Assembly: GCA_022820485.1 (NCBI GenBank)
Contig: JAJEFJ010000057.1
Location: 1-48,481 of the forward strand
Direction: 5' to 3'
DNA length: 48,481 nucleotides
Source: Candidatus Latescibacterota bacterium
GTDB lineage: Bacteria > Latescibacterota > UBA2968 > UBA8231
A model generated the notes under the pieces. The model was given only the letters and a program-made list of their open reading frames with translations, searched no databases and had not been told where the DNA came from. Shown here piece by piece: positions 15,589 to 24,822 of this stretch (position 1 is its first letter; each line of letters begins with the position of its first letter). The position numbers were made by a program, and so were the translations under genes.

Positions 15589-17250
15589 CTACTCAGCCGT
15601 CTCCTGCAAAGCAGCAGGCTCGCGCACCGTCAGCACCTGATTCGCCGCCACATCGCGCACAGTCTGAACCGTGCCACTAGGCCAGTGGAGGACGACGCTT
15701 TCGACGCTGGAGGCAGTGCCCAAGCCAAAGTGGACCTTGAGATCGCTGTGGGAGAGAAAGCTAGTGCCACTGCGCACCTCGGCGACTTGGCGTTTACCTT
15801 GGACGCTTATTTCGATCCGGGTGCCGATTCCGTCGCGGTTGCTGCGGGTGCCTACGGTGGCGATTTGCAAGTAGTTGCCCTCGTTGCCGCCATCGTTGCG
15901 CAGGAGATTGGGCGTGCTATTGAGATTTAAGATGAAGAGGTCGATATCGCCGTCGCGGTCGTAGTCGGCAAAGCTGGCACCTCGGCTCACCTCGACTAAG
16001 GCAAAGCCCGGCCCGGCGCGTTCGGAGACTTCGGCAAAGGTGCCGTCGCCCAAGTTTTGGTAGAGGAAGTTAGGCTCGGCATAGCTGCTGTTGGTGTGGG
16101 GCAAGTCGGCTTGGGGGTAGGTGTGGCCATTGGCCGCAAAGAGGTCTTGGTCGCCGTCGTTGTCAAAGTCGAAAAACCCTGCGCCCCATCCCACCTCGGG
16201 AGTGCCCCGCGCCGCAATTTGGGATACGAAGGATACGTCGAGGAAAAATCCACCGCGCTGATTTTTGTACAAGGTATTGTACTCGCCTTCAAAATTGGTG
16301 ACAAAGATATCGAAGTACCCATCGTTGTCGTAATCGCCGACCGCCGCGCCCATGCACCCCTGTTCGGTGCCGTCGCCGCTATAGGCCACGCCCGCGCTGA
16401 GGCCCTCATCGACAAAGGTGCCGTCGCCTTGGTTCTGGTACAGATTGTTAGGGGCCGAATCGTTGGCGACGAAAATATCGGGCCAGCCATTGCGGTCGAA
16501 ATCGCCGAAGACGACGCCGTACCCATAGTACTTTGCGCCAGCAATATCGGCTTCCTCGCTGCGGTCAGCCAAGGTGCCGTCACCATTGTTGCGGTAGAAT
16601 ACATCGCCAGCGGGGAGCAAGCCGCGCGGACCGCAAAAAATATCGACGTTCTTCCATACGCAGGGGACGGTAGAAGTATAGTCCCGCGAAAAGTCGATAT
16701 AATTGGCCACGTACAGATCGACATAGCCGTCTAAATCGGCATCGCCGAAAGCGCAGCCAACGCCCCATCTTTCGTCTCCGCCACCCGCTTTTTCAGTAAT
16801 ATCCTCAAACGTGCCATCGCCCCGATTCTGGTAGAAGGTATTGCGGCCGAAGTTGGTCACATACAAGTCCAGATCGCCATCGTTGTCGTAGTCCGCAGCA
16901 GCACACCCCATGGACCAACTCGTGTCGCCCACCCCAGCAGCGGTAGTGACGTCGACAAAGCGATCCCCGTGGTTGCGGTAGAGACGGTTGGTCGGCTCCT
17001 GGCCCGGTGGAAAGCCTTCAAAGCGGGAGCCGTTGGCCACGTATAAATCGACATCGCCGTCGCTGTCGTAGTCGAAAAAGGCCGTGCCCCCCACAGCGGT
17101 TTCAACGATGTATTCTTGGGTGCTACCCGAGACGTTCTGTGCCGTGATGCCGAGTGCGGCGGCTTGGTCGGTGAACTGAGTAGGCAGGGGTTGGGCTGCT
17201 AGGAGGGCCGTACACAGGAGGATGGAGACCCCGCTTACTAGCGCGTGCAT
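15589..17250 (-). CDS. Exported CRTAC1-like FG-GAP/ASPIC-UnbV protein
   Basis: A 553-residue protein with a signal peptide (MHALVSGVSILLCTALLAAQ). FG-GAP/VCBS calcium-loop blades follow at about residue 58 (FFDYDSDGDVDLYVANG), 113 (ADYDNDGDLDLYVTNFG), 167 (FGDADLDGYVDLYVANY), 245 (FGDFDRNGWPDIFVAND), 306 (VGDYDNDGYFDIFVTNF), 358 (FFDFDNDGDQDLFAANG) and 424 (FADYDRDGDIDLFILNL). The C-terminal ASPIC/UnbV domain carries EVRSGTSFLSHSDLKVHFGLG and HWPSGTVQTV. Seven blades make a complete propeller. It lies 47 bp downstream of the GT-C glycosyltransferase gene and may end that transcription unit. A secreted or periplasmic binding role is inferred; no enzyme motif is present. Confidence 0.85.
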   Translation of the reverse strand: MHALVSGVSILLCTALLAAQPLPTQFTDQAAALGITAQNVSGSTQEYIVETAVGGTAFFDYDSDGDVDLYVANGSRFEGFPPGQEPTNRLYRNHGDRFVDVTTAAGVGDTSWSMGCAAADYDNDGDLDLYVTNFGRNTFYQNRGDGTFEDITEKAGGGDERWGVGCAFGDADLDGYVDLYVANYIDFSRDYTSTVPCVWKNVDIFCGPRGLLPAGDVFYRNNGDGTLADRSEEADIAGAKYYGYGVVFGDFDRNGWPDIFVANDSAPNNLYQNQGDGTFVDEGLSAGVAYSGDGTEQGCMGAAVGDYDNDGYFDIFVTNFEGEYNTLYKNQRGGFFLDVSFVSQIAARGTPEVGWGAGFFDFDNDGDQDLFAANGHTYPQADLPHTNSSYAEPNFLYQNLGDGTFAEVSERAGPGFALVEVSRGASFADYDRDGDIDLFILNLNSTPNLLRNDGGNEGNYLQIATVGTRSNRDGIGTRIEISVQGKRQVAEVRSGTSFLSHSDLKVHFGLGTASSVESVVLHWPSGTVQTVRDVAANQVLTVREPAALQETAE

Positions 17251-17297
17251 CGCTTTTGCTGTGCAACCAAAGACGAGGACAGTGTGAGCGTCATACT

Positions 17298-19004
17298 TTA
17301 AGGAGCGGGAATTTTTTCAGCAAAAAACTGGAGATCGAAATAGTTCAAAGACCCATCATCTACTTCCACGGTGGGTTGTAGAGCTCCACCCCGGTACTGG
17401 GTGAGAAAAATATAGGATTTGTACCCCCGGTCTGAAAGACGCTGCAACAGGCGCTCGTAGTGTCCAGGGGTCGCGACATAAAAGAAGGGCCTTAGGTAAA
17501 ATTCACTACAGAGGGCATGGGGAACCCAGCGCTGGTTGGTGATGACGACCTCTTCACTGCGCTGGCGCATCTCGCTATTGAGGCGATAGGAGAACTCTTT
17601 CTTCTCCGCGAGAATCGAAACTCCATACACTTGAGCGGCAAAGCTAAGCACCAGCACAGCACCCACCGCTAGGACGCCTGCGCTGAAGTAGGACCGCTGG
17701 CGTTCTAGCCAGTCAATCGCGTTTCCGGCTGCTAAGACCGCGAAGAGTGGGTAGAGGAACAGAAAGTAGCGGTTGCCCCAGTGGATGCCCATGGAACCCA
17801 CCTTGGGCGCGGCCAAGGCGTAGAGTGCGACAAAGCTCAAGGCGACCAGCCAAATCCAGCGTCTAAAAGCAGGCGCGTCGGAATCGACCGAACGCAAGAA
17901 GGCTAGGGCTACAAAGGGAGCCGAAGCAAAGAAAGCGTTGGACGATTTGAGCATGTAGTCGATGGGGCTCGCGGAGAAGAAATAGCCCCCGAGAGATAAA
18001 CCGGCGCTTATCAGGGCTACCACGCTGTACACGGGCACGGCCTTTTGCAAAGCCGGGGGCGCAAAGCGCGGACTGAGTACAAAGGCGAGGACGAACGGCA
18101 AGGCGAGGACGAGAGATAACGAGGGAATCGGGTTGGACGCTATGAAGAGGTTGTAAAACACCCGCGGCCGCGCCGCGAGATGGTGGACCCAGTCGGCGGC
18201 AGTCGCTAGGTGCGTATTCAAATGGTAACCGAAGGGATGGCCGATGGTCAGCCATTGGAAGAGCCAGAGCGGCAGGAGGGAAACCAAGAGAATCAGCGCC
18301 GACGAGACGAGGATTTTCAATCTGCCTGCGCTGGCATAAAAGGCGGTACATAGGGCCAGTACTAGGCAAAGCAAATAGAACTCGTCTCTGAAATAGACCG
18401 ATAATCCGGCCGCGGCCATGCCCAAGAACAGGTGCTTGGGAGCGGAGTCTATGAGGAACTGCAACAGATAGCGCACACTCCAAATCCCCAAGCAAATCGC
18501 CGGGGTGTGTTCCCAAAAGACCAGACTGTAGAAGAACACCGGCGTACAGAGTCCGGCGATGAGGACGGCGACATGCCCGACTGCAATTCGCTGGGAGATC
18601 AAACGCGCCACTTGGGCCAAGCCGGCCAGCATGGCCAGCGAGGAGAGCGCCGGTAACAGATAAAGACCCCAATGACCTAAATAGTCAAAGAACAGGGCGG
18701 AGATAAGGGCAAAGACCGGTGAGAAGACGGAATAGAGTTTGCCGGACTCGACGCGCGTGAAATAGTAGGGCAGGGGATTATAGACGAAATCTGGATCGAC
18801 GACCTGCCCCGGCCAAGGAATGGAAAAGTCTGTGTAGCGGCTGTTAGCTAAGGCTTGGACTTGGAGGAATTTGTTGGCGTTATCGGTAATCCAAAAGCCG
18901 CGTTTTTCGAGGATGCAGAGAGCGGCGAAATAGCAGATTGCGATGGCGAGTAGAGAGCACAGGACCGATCTACCGGGATGGAATCGGCGCAAGAAGACGA
19001 CCAT
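17298..19004 (-). CDS. GT-C (family 39-like) membrane glycosyltransferase
   Basis: A 568-residue polytopic inner-membrane protein with roughly 11-12 helices. After the first helix comes an acidic periplasmic loop (GFWITDNANKFLQVQALANS) in the position where GT-C enzymes place the catalytic acidic residue, and a second loop YNPLPYYFTRVESGKLYSVF. The fold suggests transfer of a sugar from a polyprenyl-phosphate donor in the periplasm. The C-terminal ~100 residues are soluble (NSEMRQRSEEVVITNQRWVP...). It sits between the L-domain lipoprotein (32 bp upstream) and a CRTAC1 gene (47 bp downstream) on the same strand, so it could glycosylate the exported proteins encoded around it; that is inference. 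The donor and acceptor cannot be predicted. Confidence 0.65.
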   Translation of the reverse strand: MVVFLRRFHPGRSVLCSLLAIAICYFAALCILEKRGFWITDNANKFLQVQALANSRYTDFSIPWPGQVVDPDFVYNPLPYYFTRVESGKLYSVFSPVFALISALFFDYLGHWGLYLLPALSSLAMLAGLAQVARLISQRIAVGHVAVLIAGLCTPVFFYSLVFWEHTPAICLGIWSVRYLLQFLIDSAPKHLFLGMAAAGLSVYFRDEFYLLCLVLALCTAFYASAGRLKILVSSALILLVSLLPLWLFQWLTIGHPFGYHLNTHLATAADWVHHLAARPRVFYNLFIASNPIPSLSLVLALPFVLAFVLSPRFAPPALQKAVPVYSVVALISAGLSLGGYFFSASPIDYMLKSSNAFFASAPFVALAFLRSVDSDAPAFRRWIWLVALSFVALYALAAPKVGSMGIHWGNRYFLFLYPLFAVLAAGNAIDWLERQRSYFSAGVLAVGAVLVLSFAAQVYGVSILAEKKEFSYRLNSEMRQRSEEVVITNQRWVPHALCSEFYLRPFFYVATPGHYERLLQRLSDRGYKSYIFLTQYRGGALQPTVEVDDGSLNYFDLQFFAEKIPAP

Positions 19005-19036
19005 GTATGGAATGCAGCGGAATTTAGCGGTGCGGC

Positions 19037-20071
19037 TTACGGCATACTAGCCGACAAATTGTCGAAGACGATAAACTGATGCTCGGCCAACCCCAGTTGC
19101 TCGGCCAGTTCATAACCGGCGCTCATGGGCAGCGAGGGGTTCAATTCCACAATCATCAAGTCCCGCTCCCCAATGCCGATCTGGCCCAACTGGGCCAGTC
19201 CGTCCAAGTTGCTCAGCAGGGCATTGCCGCCAATGTAGAGGCTTTTACCCACTTGCCTGAGATTGTCCAGTCCATCCAAGTTTTGCAGGGCTTGGTTGCG
19301 GTTTATGCTCAGAGCGCCTCCGACCTCCGCCAGAGCGTTCAACCCTTCCAAGCTATTGAGGACGGGATGCTCATCAATGGCCAACCCACCCTTAATAGTC
19401 GCAATCCCGTTCAAACCCCGCAGGTCTTTGAGCGCACCATTGAATATGAGCAGCAAATCCCCCTCTACCACTGAGAGGCTACTTAGACCCTTTAGGTCTC
19501 GCAGGGCTTTGTTATCCCTGATTTTGATGCTACTCCCCACGTGAGTCAGCCCGCTCAGACCATCTATGTTAATCAACTCGGTCGTGGCATCGACGAAGAG
19601 ATGGCCGTCGACGCGCCTGAGCGCTTTAAGCCCATCCAGATCCCGCAGCGAAAAATTGCAGCTAATCTCGAAATTTCCCCCTACGCGTTCTAGCTGTTCT
19701 AGCCCTTGCAGTGCAATCAGGCCATTGGAGAGAATGTAGAAATTTCCTTCTACATAGCTGAGATTGTGTAGCCCCTTCAGGTCGGTCAGTGCCCCGTTAT
19801 TCCGAATTGCGAAATCTCCCTCTACTCCGACCAGATTGCGCAACGCCTCCATGCTACTCAAGTACGCATCCTCCAACAAAAAATCCCCCTGCACCACAAA
19901 GGCTCCCTTCTGCGCCCCCGCCCAAGCATCTAACTCCTCCTGAGACTCAATAACTATCGCCCCAGGCCCGCCAACCGCCAGCGGCTCTTCAGCTCCCTCC
20001 TGACAGCCGATCCAAAGGGTGGCTCCTAGGACCGACGCGCCAAAACCCCATCTCCAACTAGCCATACTCAT
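19037..20071 (-). CDS. Receptor-L-domain-like repeat lipoprotein
   Basis: A 344-residue protein with an export signal and a cysteine at residue 23 (TLWIGCQEG), an atypical but plausible lipobox. From about residue 45 to 320 there are ~11 repeats of 23-25 residues of the type LxGLxxLxxVxGxLxIxxNxxL (for example LDGLKALRRVDGHLFVDA). This solenoid is related to Receptor L domains and to leucine-rich-type surface proteins of Bacteroidetes. The gene start overlaps the PpiC gene stop (ATGA, 20068-20071), so it is translationally coupled to a folding factor. A second, longer protein with the same repeat is at 32933-34279. Surface-exposed binding is inferred. Confidence 0.75.
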   Translation of the reverse strand: MSMASWRWGFGASVLGATLWIGCQEGAEEPLAVGGPGAIVIESQEELDAWAGAQKGAFVVQGDFLLEDAYLSSMEALRNLVGVEGDFAIRNNGALTDLKGLHNLSYVEGNFYILSNGLIALQGLEQLERVGGNFEISCNFSLRDLDGLKALRRVDGHLFVDATTELINIDGLSGLTHVGSSIKIRDNKALRDLKGLSSLSVVEGDLLLIFNGALKDLRGLNGIATIKGGLAIDEHPVLNSLEGLNALAEVGGALSINRNQALQNLDGLDNLRQVGKSLYIGGNALLSNLDGLAQLGQIGIGERDLMIVELNPSLPMSAGYELAEQLGLAEHQFIVFDNLSASMP

Positions 20072-21738
20072 CCCCCCTGCACGTCTTCTCCCTCCTCTTG
20101 AATTTTCAACAAGTTATCCTCGAAAATCTCGACCGAGTACTTCTTGTGTAATCCGCGCATATACTGCACGTACGCCTTTTGCGAACGGGCAATTTTCACA
20201 TAAGCCCGCGCCCGCCGCTCCGAAAAAACATGGTAGGGCTTCTTGGGGGCCGGTTGCTTCTCCATCACCTTGAATACCGAATACCCCCCTCTCACCTTTA
20301 TCGGTCCCCCGACATCCCCCACCTGCAGATCTTTGGCTACTTTGTAGATATCTTGGTACAACCCAATCGGACTCAAGACCAACTGCCCCTCGTGGTGCGC
20401 CCGCTCCTTGCGAATCGTATAGTCCCTAGCCAACTGCATCGCGTCAGCACCCCCCACCAACTCCTCTTTCAGGCTGTGGGCTTGCTCCTTGAAGGCCACC
20501 AGAATCTCGGTCGCGACAATGTTCTCAAAGCCCTGAAACTTCTCGGGATTTTGATCGTAAAAGGCGCGCGCCTCTTCATCGGTGATCGGCGGCAGCCGCT
20601 CCTCAACCTCGCGCTTTCTCAACGCGCTCACCAGCATATCGCCGCGCTTGTTGGCCACCACCTTGAGGATCATCTGATGTTTATCCAGTCCCTTGTTGCG
20701 GGCCTCTGCCAGGAACATCCGATTGGGGACGGCCGAATCCTGTAGATAATCGACGATCCAGGCTCGCTCGTAATCGCGCGCATACCCCTCTGCTTTCTCC
20801 GGTACGCTCAGGACGAGATCGTCAACGGTGATCGTGCCGCCGTTGTAGCGGCACAATACCTCTTCGCCCTCCTCGGGCGACGCCACCCGTTCTTCAGGCG
20901 ACAGCGCTAGGCGCATCAGCACGTGGTCTATCTTGTCGTAGTGAATTTGCGGCGCGTACTGGTAGCTGAGCGAATCGCGCAGGACTTGGGCGCGCTGTAG
21001 GCGCTTTTGGGCGAAGACCTCCTCCTTGACGAATCGGGCTACCTCCCGAAAGGTGACTGGAGCGTCGTCTAAAACCTTGGCAATCACGTAGCGCTGCGGG
21101 TCGCCGCCCCACGGCAGCGGCTCGGAAACCTCTCCGACCTGCATGGAAAAAATGCTCCGCAGCGGTGGGGCCGTATCGTCAATCGTATAGTACTTTTTTA
21201 CATCCCCGCCCTGGTCCCGCGTCGCCTCGTAAAGCGAGTGCTCTCTGGCCAGTTGACTGAAATCAGCGCCAGCCTCTAGTTCGTCGATCAGGTCGAGCGC
21301 CTCGTCTCGGGTCGCTACCAAAATACCCGCATAGCGCAATGCGCGATCCCGATGCGAATCCCGGTAGTGCTGCATCAACTCCTCTTCGACAATGGAAATC
21401 CGCTGATCAATCTCGATACTTCTGTAGAGCCTGACGGTCTGCTCTTGGGCGAACTGCTCGAGCTTGTGCTTAAACTCCCGTTCGTCGCCAATACCCGCTC
21501 GTTCCGCTTCGGCGAGCAATAGTTTTTTGTCGATCAGTCCATTGAGCAGAATCCGGTCGGCCTCGACGCCGGTTTTACCCATCTGATAGGCTTTGGGAAC
21601 ATTCGCGGCATAGGCCCTGAACTCGCCGACGGCGATGGGTTGGTCTGCTATCTGGGCAAGCACTAGATCGTCTTGGGCTACACAGGGAAGCCAGAGCCCT
21701 AGGATGCAAACGCCTGAGCGCACTATTCCATTCTTCAT
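20068..21738 (-). CDS. Periplasmic peptidyl-prolyl isomerase with two PpiC/parvulin-type domains
   Basis: A 556-residue protein with a signal peptide (MKNGIVRSGVCILGLWLPCVAQDD). The ATG at 21738 was chosen over an in-frame start 44 codons upstream that lacks a signal and overlaps the preceding gene. An N-terminal SurA/PrsA-type helical domain (AVGEFRAYAANVPKAYQMGK, LIDKKLLLAEAERAG) precedes a parvulin domain at about 120-230 (RYAGILVATRDEALDLIDEL, GADFSQLAREHS, GGDVKKYY). A second parvulin-like domain follows near 430-520 (IVATEILVAFKEQ, GGADAMQLARDYTI, VGDVGGPIKVRGGYSVFKV). It should assist folding of exported or outer-membrane proteins. It lies 25 bp after a modular surface-protein gene and overlaps the L-domain lipoprotein gene, suggesting a chaperone dedicated to this locus. 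Catalytic activity of each domain is not certain. Confidence 0.82.
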   Translation of the reverse strand: MKNGIVRSGVCILGLWLPCVAQDDLVLAQIADQPIAVGEFRAYAANVPKAYQMGKTGVEADRILLNGLIDKKLLLAEAERAGIGDEREFKHKLEQFAQEQTVRLYRSIEIDQRISIVEEELMQHYRDSHRDRALRYAGILVATRDEALDLIDELEAGADFSQLAREHSLYEATRDQGGDVKKYYTIDDTAPPLRSIFSMQVGEVSEPLPWGGDPQRYVIAKVLDDAPVTFREVARFVKEEVFAQKRLQRAQVLRDSLSYQYAPQIHYDKIDHVLMRLALSPEERVASPEEGEEVLCRYNGGTITVDDLVLSVPEKAEGYARDYERAWIVDYLQDSAVPNRMFLAEARNKGLDKHQMILKVVANKRGDMLVSALRKREVEERLPPITDEEARAFYDQNPEKFQGFENIVATEILVAFKEQAHSLKEELVGGADAMQLARDYTIRKERAHHEGQLVLSPIGLYQDIYKVAKDLQVGDVGGPIKVRGGYSVFKVMEKQPAPKKPYHVFSERRARAYVKIARSQKAYVQYMRGLHKKYSVEIFEDNLLKIQEEGEDVQGG

Positions 21739-21763
21739 AAATCTAAAACCATAGTTTGTAGGG

Positions 21764-23683
21764 TTAATAAACCAGCCGCACGACTGCGACTTCGACGTCC
21801 TTGGCCTTGTCCGAATCCACTTCAAGACGCAAGAGATAGAGTCCAGGGGGTAGCAGGTTGCCCGCATCATCTACTCCCTCCCAAGTAGCCGAGAACCGGC
21901 CACTAGCCGCGGTACTATGGGCCACCTCGCATCGCTTCACTCCCGCCAGATCGTAGAGATCAATCGTCACGGGCACAGCACCGCTGAGGTTTACCAGATC
22001 GTATTCAATCTGTAGCACATCGTTGACGCCATCGCCGTTGGGGGTAAAGAGCGGCGGCGAAAGCCACAATGCCTTGACCGCTGGATTGGCCACCGTACTC
22101 AACCCGACGCTCAGGGTATTGCTCTCGGCCAGATCATCGGCGTTCCCCGCAGTGATGCGCTGGCGCACTTCATGGGGGAGTTGGCTGTCGAAGACCCGGC
22201 CCGAAAACACCGTGCCCACCTGAAAGACCTCGGCCTGAAATTCGACCTCGACCAACTCGCCCGTGCGGTTGAGATCAATGCGCGGGACTTGTACCACAAA
22301 GCTCTGCGCGTCCCTTTCCGCGATGGTAAAATCCTGTTCTTCGCCGCCGATGTACACTGCGTCAATGCTCGTAACTTCTATGGGGGTGTCGATCTCAATG
22401 CTGTCGAAGCCGAGATCATTCTGCTCTAAGTTGGGCAGGATTTTGTAGGTGAATTGGACGACCTCGCCCACCTCGACTTGGTGCGGCACGATCTCGGCCA
22501 GCACTTGGCTGGCCACCGGGGGTTGGGAGACATTAAACTGCAAGTACTCCATGCGGCCGGCCGCAAGGGCCCGCTCCGAGAGGAAATCCGCCTTGAACTG
22601 CAAGTAGCGCCGAGGCCGCAAACCCACTAATTCGGAATGCCCCCTGTCGAAATCGAGCGGCGGTGTCCAGAACTCCCAACTTTCGTTGTCCGGGCTGATC
22701 CCGGCTTTCTCGCCTGCCTCTAGTCTGTTATAGCGGTCCAGCGTGAGCGGTTCACCGCTGGTTGCAAAGCGGGAGCGCTCATCGCCTCTGAACGTAAAGC
22801 GCCAGTAGAAATTGGGATCTGTGTCGTCGCCGCTGCGCATACTCAGATTGACCGTTGCGCCCTGATCCCGGCTACCCGACCAAGTCAATTCGCCCAAGCT
22901 AGAAGCCATACCCAAATCAATGACATTGGATACATAGCTGGCCTGTGAAGCAAAGCCGTCCCCAAAGATCTCAAATTCGGCGATCTCCCAATTGCCAACG
23001 GGTGCCTTAAAAAGAATTTCGGCAATGGGCCGGTCGGGCAGTTCCAAATCGAGAAAGGGTTCCAAATTATTGGCGACCGAGAACACGACATCGTAATCGA
23101 GAAAGGCCCCGCGCCAATGGTATTGTCCTTCTCGGGTTCCCTTTTTGCGCGAATCGCCGTCGTTGGTTCCTATCTCGAACACCTCGATGAAGCGCTGGTG
23201 AGCAAAGCGCTCCGTGGTGAAAATTTTGATGCGCCGGATGGGAAACAGTCCGTTCAACTCAAACCAGATGCCCTTCTTGCACGGCGAACAGTCGGCCGAC
23301 TGGCTGCGGCCACTGCCCAAATAAGCAGTAGTCAGATCGCCGTCCATCAAGAAGTCTAAGAGGGCTTCCGATTGCCAACCGTAGGAATTGTTCGAGCGTA
23401 TGCCGCCGCCCCGTTCCCGAATCAGCGGCGTCAGATTGACGGTGGGGTCTAGGCGCTGAGGCTCGATAGAATTCGCGGCCTCCAAGAGGTCTATCCTACC
23501 GAGCTGTTTTTCGTCCACATCAGCCCAAGCTAGCTGGATAAATTCAAAGTCCCCATCCACTTCCGGCGGAGGTAACTCTTCCCCGCCAATGCGATACACG
23601 GTGAGCGCCTCGACTTCAGCTAGCCCATAGCAAAAGCTCCCTACTAGCGCAGCCGACAAAAGTCGCAACAATTTCCCTCTCAT
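21764..23683 (-). CDS. Modular surface protein, discoidin-like plus FlgD-like TPNGDG C-terminal domain (paralogue 1)
   Basis: A 639-residue exported protein, signal peptide MRGKLLRLLSAALVGSFCYG. An F5/8C discoidin-like domain occupies about 100-250: DGDLTTAYLGSG, then WFELNGLFPIRRIKIFT, closing with WEIAEFEIFGDG. Next is the family's shared module (ESWEFWTPPLDFD near 365, RPRRYLQFKADF), then a section beginning VEVGEVVQFTYKI with GFDSIEIDTP near 425. The last ~100 residues begin LFTPNGDGVND near 546 and continue WEGVDDAGNLLPPGLYLLRL to the final VVRLVY. This is a FlgD/T9SS-type Ig-like domain with a probable calcium loop. AGGAGG lies before the ATG. It is the first gene after a strong terminator and is followed by the PpiC gene after 25 bp. 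Function is inferred as adhesion or surface binding. Confidence 0.78.
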   Translation of the reverse strand: MRGKLLRLLSAALVGSFCYGLAEVEALTVYRIGGEELPPPEVDGDFEFIQLAWADVDEKQLGRIDLLEAANSIEPQRLDPTVNLTPLIRERGGGIRSNNSYGWQSEALLDFLMDGDLTTAYLGSGRSQSADCSPCKKGIWFELNGLFPIRRIKIFTTERFAHQRFIEVFEIGTNDGDSRKKGTREGQYHWRGAFLDYDVVFSVANNLEPFLDLELPDRPIAEILFKAPVGNWEIAEFEIFGDGFASQASYVSNVIDLGMASSLGELTWSGSRDQGATVNLSMRSGDDTDPNFYWRFTFRGDERSRFATSGEPLTLDRYNRLEAGEKAGISPDNESWEFWTPPLDFDRGHSELVGLRPRRYLQFKADFLSERALAAGRMEYLQFNVSQPPVASQVLAEIVPHQVEVGEVVQFTYKILPNLEQNDLGFDSIEIDTPIEVTSIDAVYIGGEEQDFTIAERDAQSFVVQVPRIDLNRTGELVEVEFQAEVFQVGTVFSGRVFDSQLPHEVRQRITAGNADDLAESNTLSVGLSTVANPAVKALWLSPPLFTPNGDGVNDVLQIEYDLVNLSGAVPVTIDLYDLAGVKRCEVAHSTAASGRFSATWEGVDDAGNLLPPGLYLLRLEVDSDKAKDVEVAVVRLVY

Positions 23684-23724
23684 TATCTACCTCCTGCTCC
23701 GGTAGATGATCCAGATAATAAATA

Positions 23725-23759
23725 AAAGAAGGGGAGGAATAGAATTCCCCCCCTTCTTT
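23725..23759 (-). terminator. Rho-independent terminator after the CBM9-like gene
   Basis: The arms AAAGAAGGGGAGGAAT (23725-23740) and its complement (23743-23759) pair with one mismatch and a tiny loop, giving a long stable stem. Read on the minus strand, the stem is followed by TTATTTATTAT, as expected for intrinsic termination. It separates the CBM9-like gene from the paralogue-1/PpiC transcription unit. The reverse direction has only a short A/T tract, so I assign it to the minus strand. Confidence 0.75.
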
Positions 23760-23788
23760 ATGAGGCGCTTATGCGGCGCAAGAACCGC

Positions 23789-24709
23789 TTACTTGCCGAA
23801 TGAAGCCTTGATCTGGCCCCACGTGTTGTCTTCGACGGCTGTGGGCGCGATACCTTCAAAGGCGGACTCGTCAACGCCCAGCATCACCCAGTCGGCCAAG
23901 AAATCAGCGTCGCCGAAGGATTCAACGTTGGGACCGATGGCCCAGCGCGAATGGCAGTTACAGTCGTCGGCGAGCTCGGCATCAGTATCGAAGACGTGCC
24001 CTGTAAGGCCGATGATCTCGTCCTGCTCGAAGTCGTGCAGGACGCTTCCGGCGGGATCTTCCCAGTTGAAGTCGTCCCAATAGACGCTCCACCATTCGGC
24101 CCGTTGGCGCATCTCCTCAAAGGAATTGGGAGCCGTGCCGCTAAACCAATACGCATGGTCCGAGTACGGCGGCGTGTCGTACCAGGTAGCCTGGGTCATC
24201 CAGAACCAGTTCCACTCTCCCTCACGGGCTTGGCCATTGTCGAACCAATAGTGGCTGATTTGGGCATGGCGACCGCGCTGGCGTGCCTTCTCTTCATCGG
24301 TTTGGCCTTCCAGATCCCAGAAGGAGCCGCCCGAGTGGTCGGCATCTACGGTCGTCTCGACCGACTCGTTGCCCAACTGGTACTTGTCGTCGAAGCGCTC
24401 GTAGGCCCAGTAGATGCGGTTGGTCTCCTCGTTCCAAGTGGGAATCCAGCGGAAGGAAATCGAGGACACGTCCAGATCGCCGGTGTAGATCCACGGCCGG
24501 GCCGTGCTCTGTACGACGCTCTGCTCGGTGATCCAAAATTCCTCGGGAATGATATCCCATTCGCTCAGGTCGGCATCTAAGACCGGCAGGTGCGTCTCAG
24601 GCCATTGCCACACCGCGCCGATAAAATCGGGCGGATCGTGGGCTTGGACCTGGGTGCTCAAGCCAAGCAAAAGCACCGGGGTAAATAAGACGGATAAAAC
24701 TTTCTTCAA
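23789..24709 (-). CDS. Exported CBM9-like (DOMON-type) protein
   Basis: A 306-residue protein starting with TTG, placed 5 nt after the excellent Shine-Dalgarno AAGGAGGG; no ATG is nearby. The signal peptide is KKVLSVLFTPVLLLGLSTQVQAHD. The opening VLDADLSEWDIIPEEFWIT near residue 43 is the hallmark start of CBM9-like beta-sandwich domains, and the strands ISFRWIPTWN and RIYWAYERFDDKYQ fit the same fold. A large tryptophan-rich insertion (about 125-245) contains WNWFWMTQATW and WWSVYWDDFNW. DDCNCHSRW near 250 could bind a metal but is not a CXXCH haem motif. The tail is NTWGQIKASFGK. The gene stands alone between a spacer and a strong terminator, so it is probably monocistronic. Carbohydrate binding is inferred only from the fold. 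Confidence 0.72.
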   Translation of the reverse strand: MKKVLSVLFTPVLLLGLSTQVQAHDPPDFIGAVWQWPETHLPVLDADLSEWDIIPEEFWITEQSVVQSTARPWIYTGDLDVSSISFRWIPTWNEETNRIYWAYERFDDKYQLGNESVETTVDADHSGGSFWDLEGQTDEEKARQRGRHAQISHYWFDNGQAREGEWNWFWMTQATWYDTPPYSDHAYWFSGTAPNSFEEMRQRAEWWSVYWDDFNWEDPAGSVLHDFEQDEIIGLTGHVFDTDAELADDCNCHSRWAIGPNVESFGDADFLADWVMLGVDESAFEGIAPTAVEDNTWGQIKASFGK

Positions 24710-24802
24710 AGCGACCCTCCTTCTTAGAGGTGTGAGGTTTTGCAGGTAGGTACGGTAAAGCGATACTTAGTTTCTACGCTTTGTTGTAATTAATAAAAAT
24801 AG

Positions 24803-24808
24803 ATTATA
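24803..24808 (-). promoter_or_regulatory. Candidate -10 element (TATAAT) for the CBM9-like gene
   Basis: The 113-bp spacer 24710-24822 is strongly A/T-rich, unlike its surroundings. On the minus strand it contains a perfect TATAAT at 24808-24803, about 95 bp before the TTG start, with only a weak TTAAAG at -35. TTGACC, immediately before it, could instead serve as the -35 of a promoter slightly downstream. This region is the natural place for the promoter of the isolated CBM9-like gene. Confidence 0.3.
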
Positions 24809-24822
24809 AGGTCAAGCAAAAA

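Noticed and set aside
24000..24020. CNCH in the CBM9-like protein considered as a c-type haem site
   Set aside because: The haem motif is CXXCH; here only one residue separates the cysteines. Only a speculative metal site remains.
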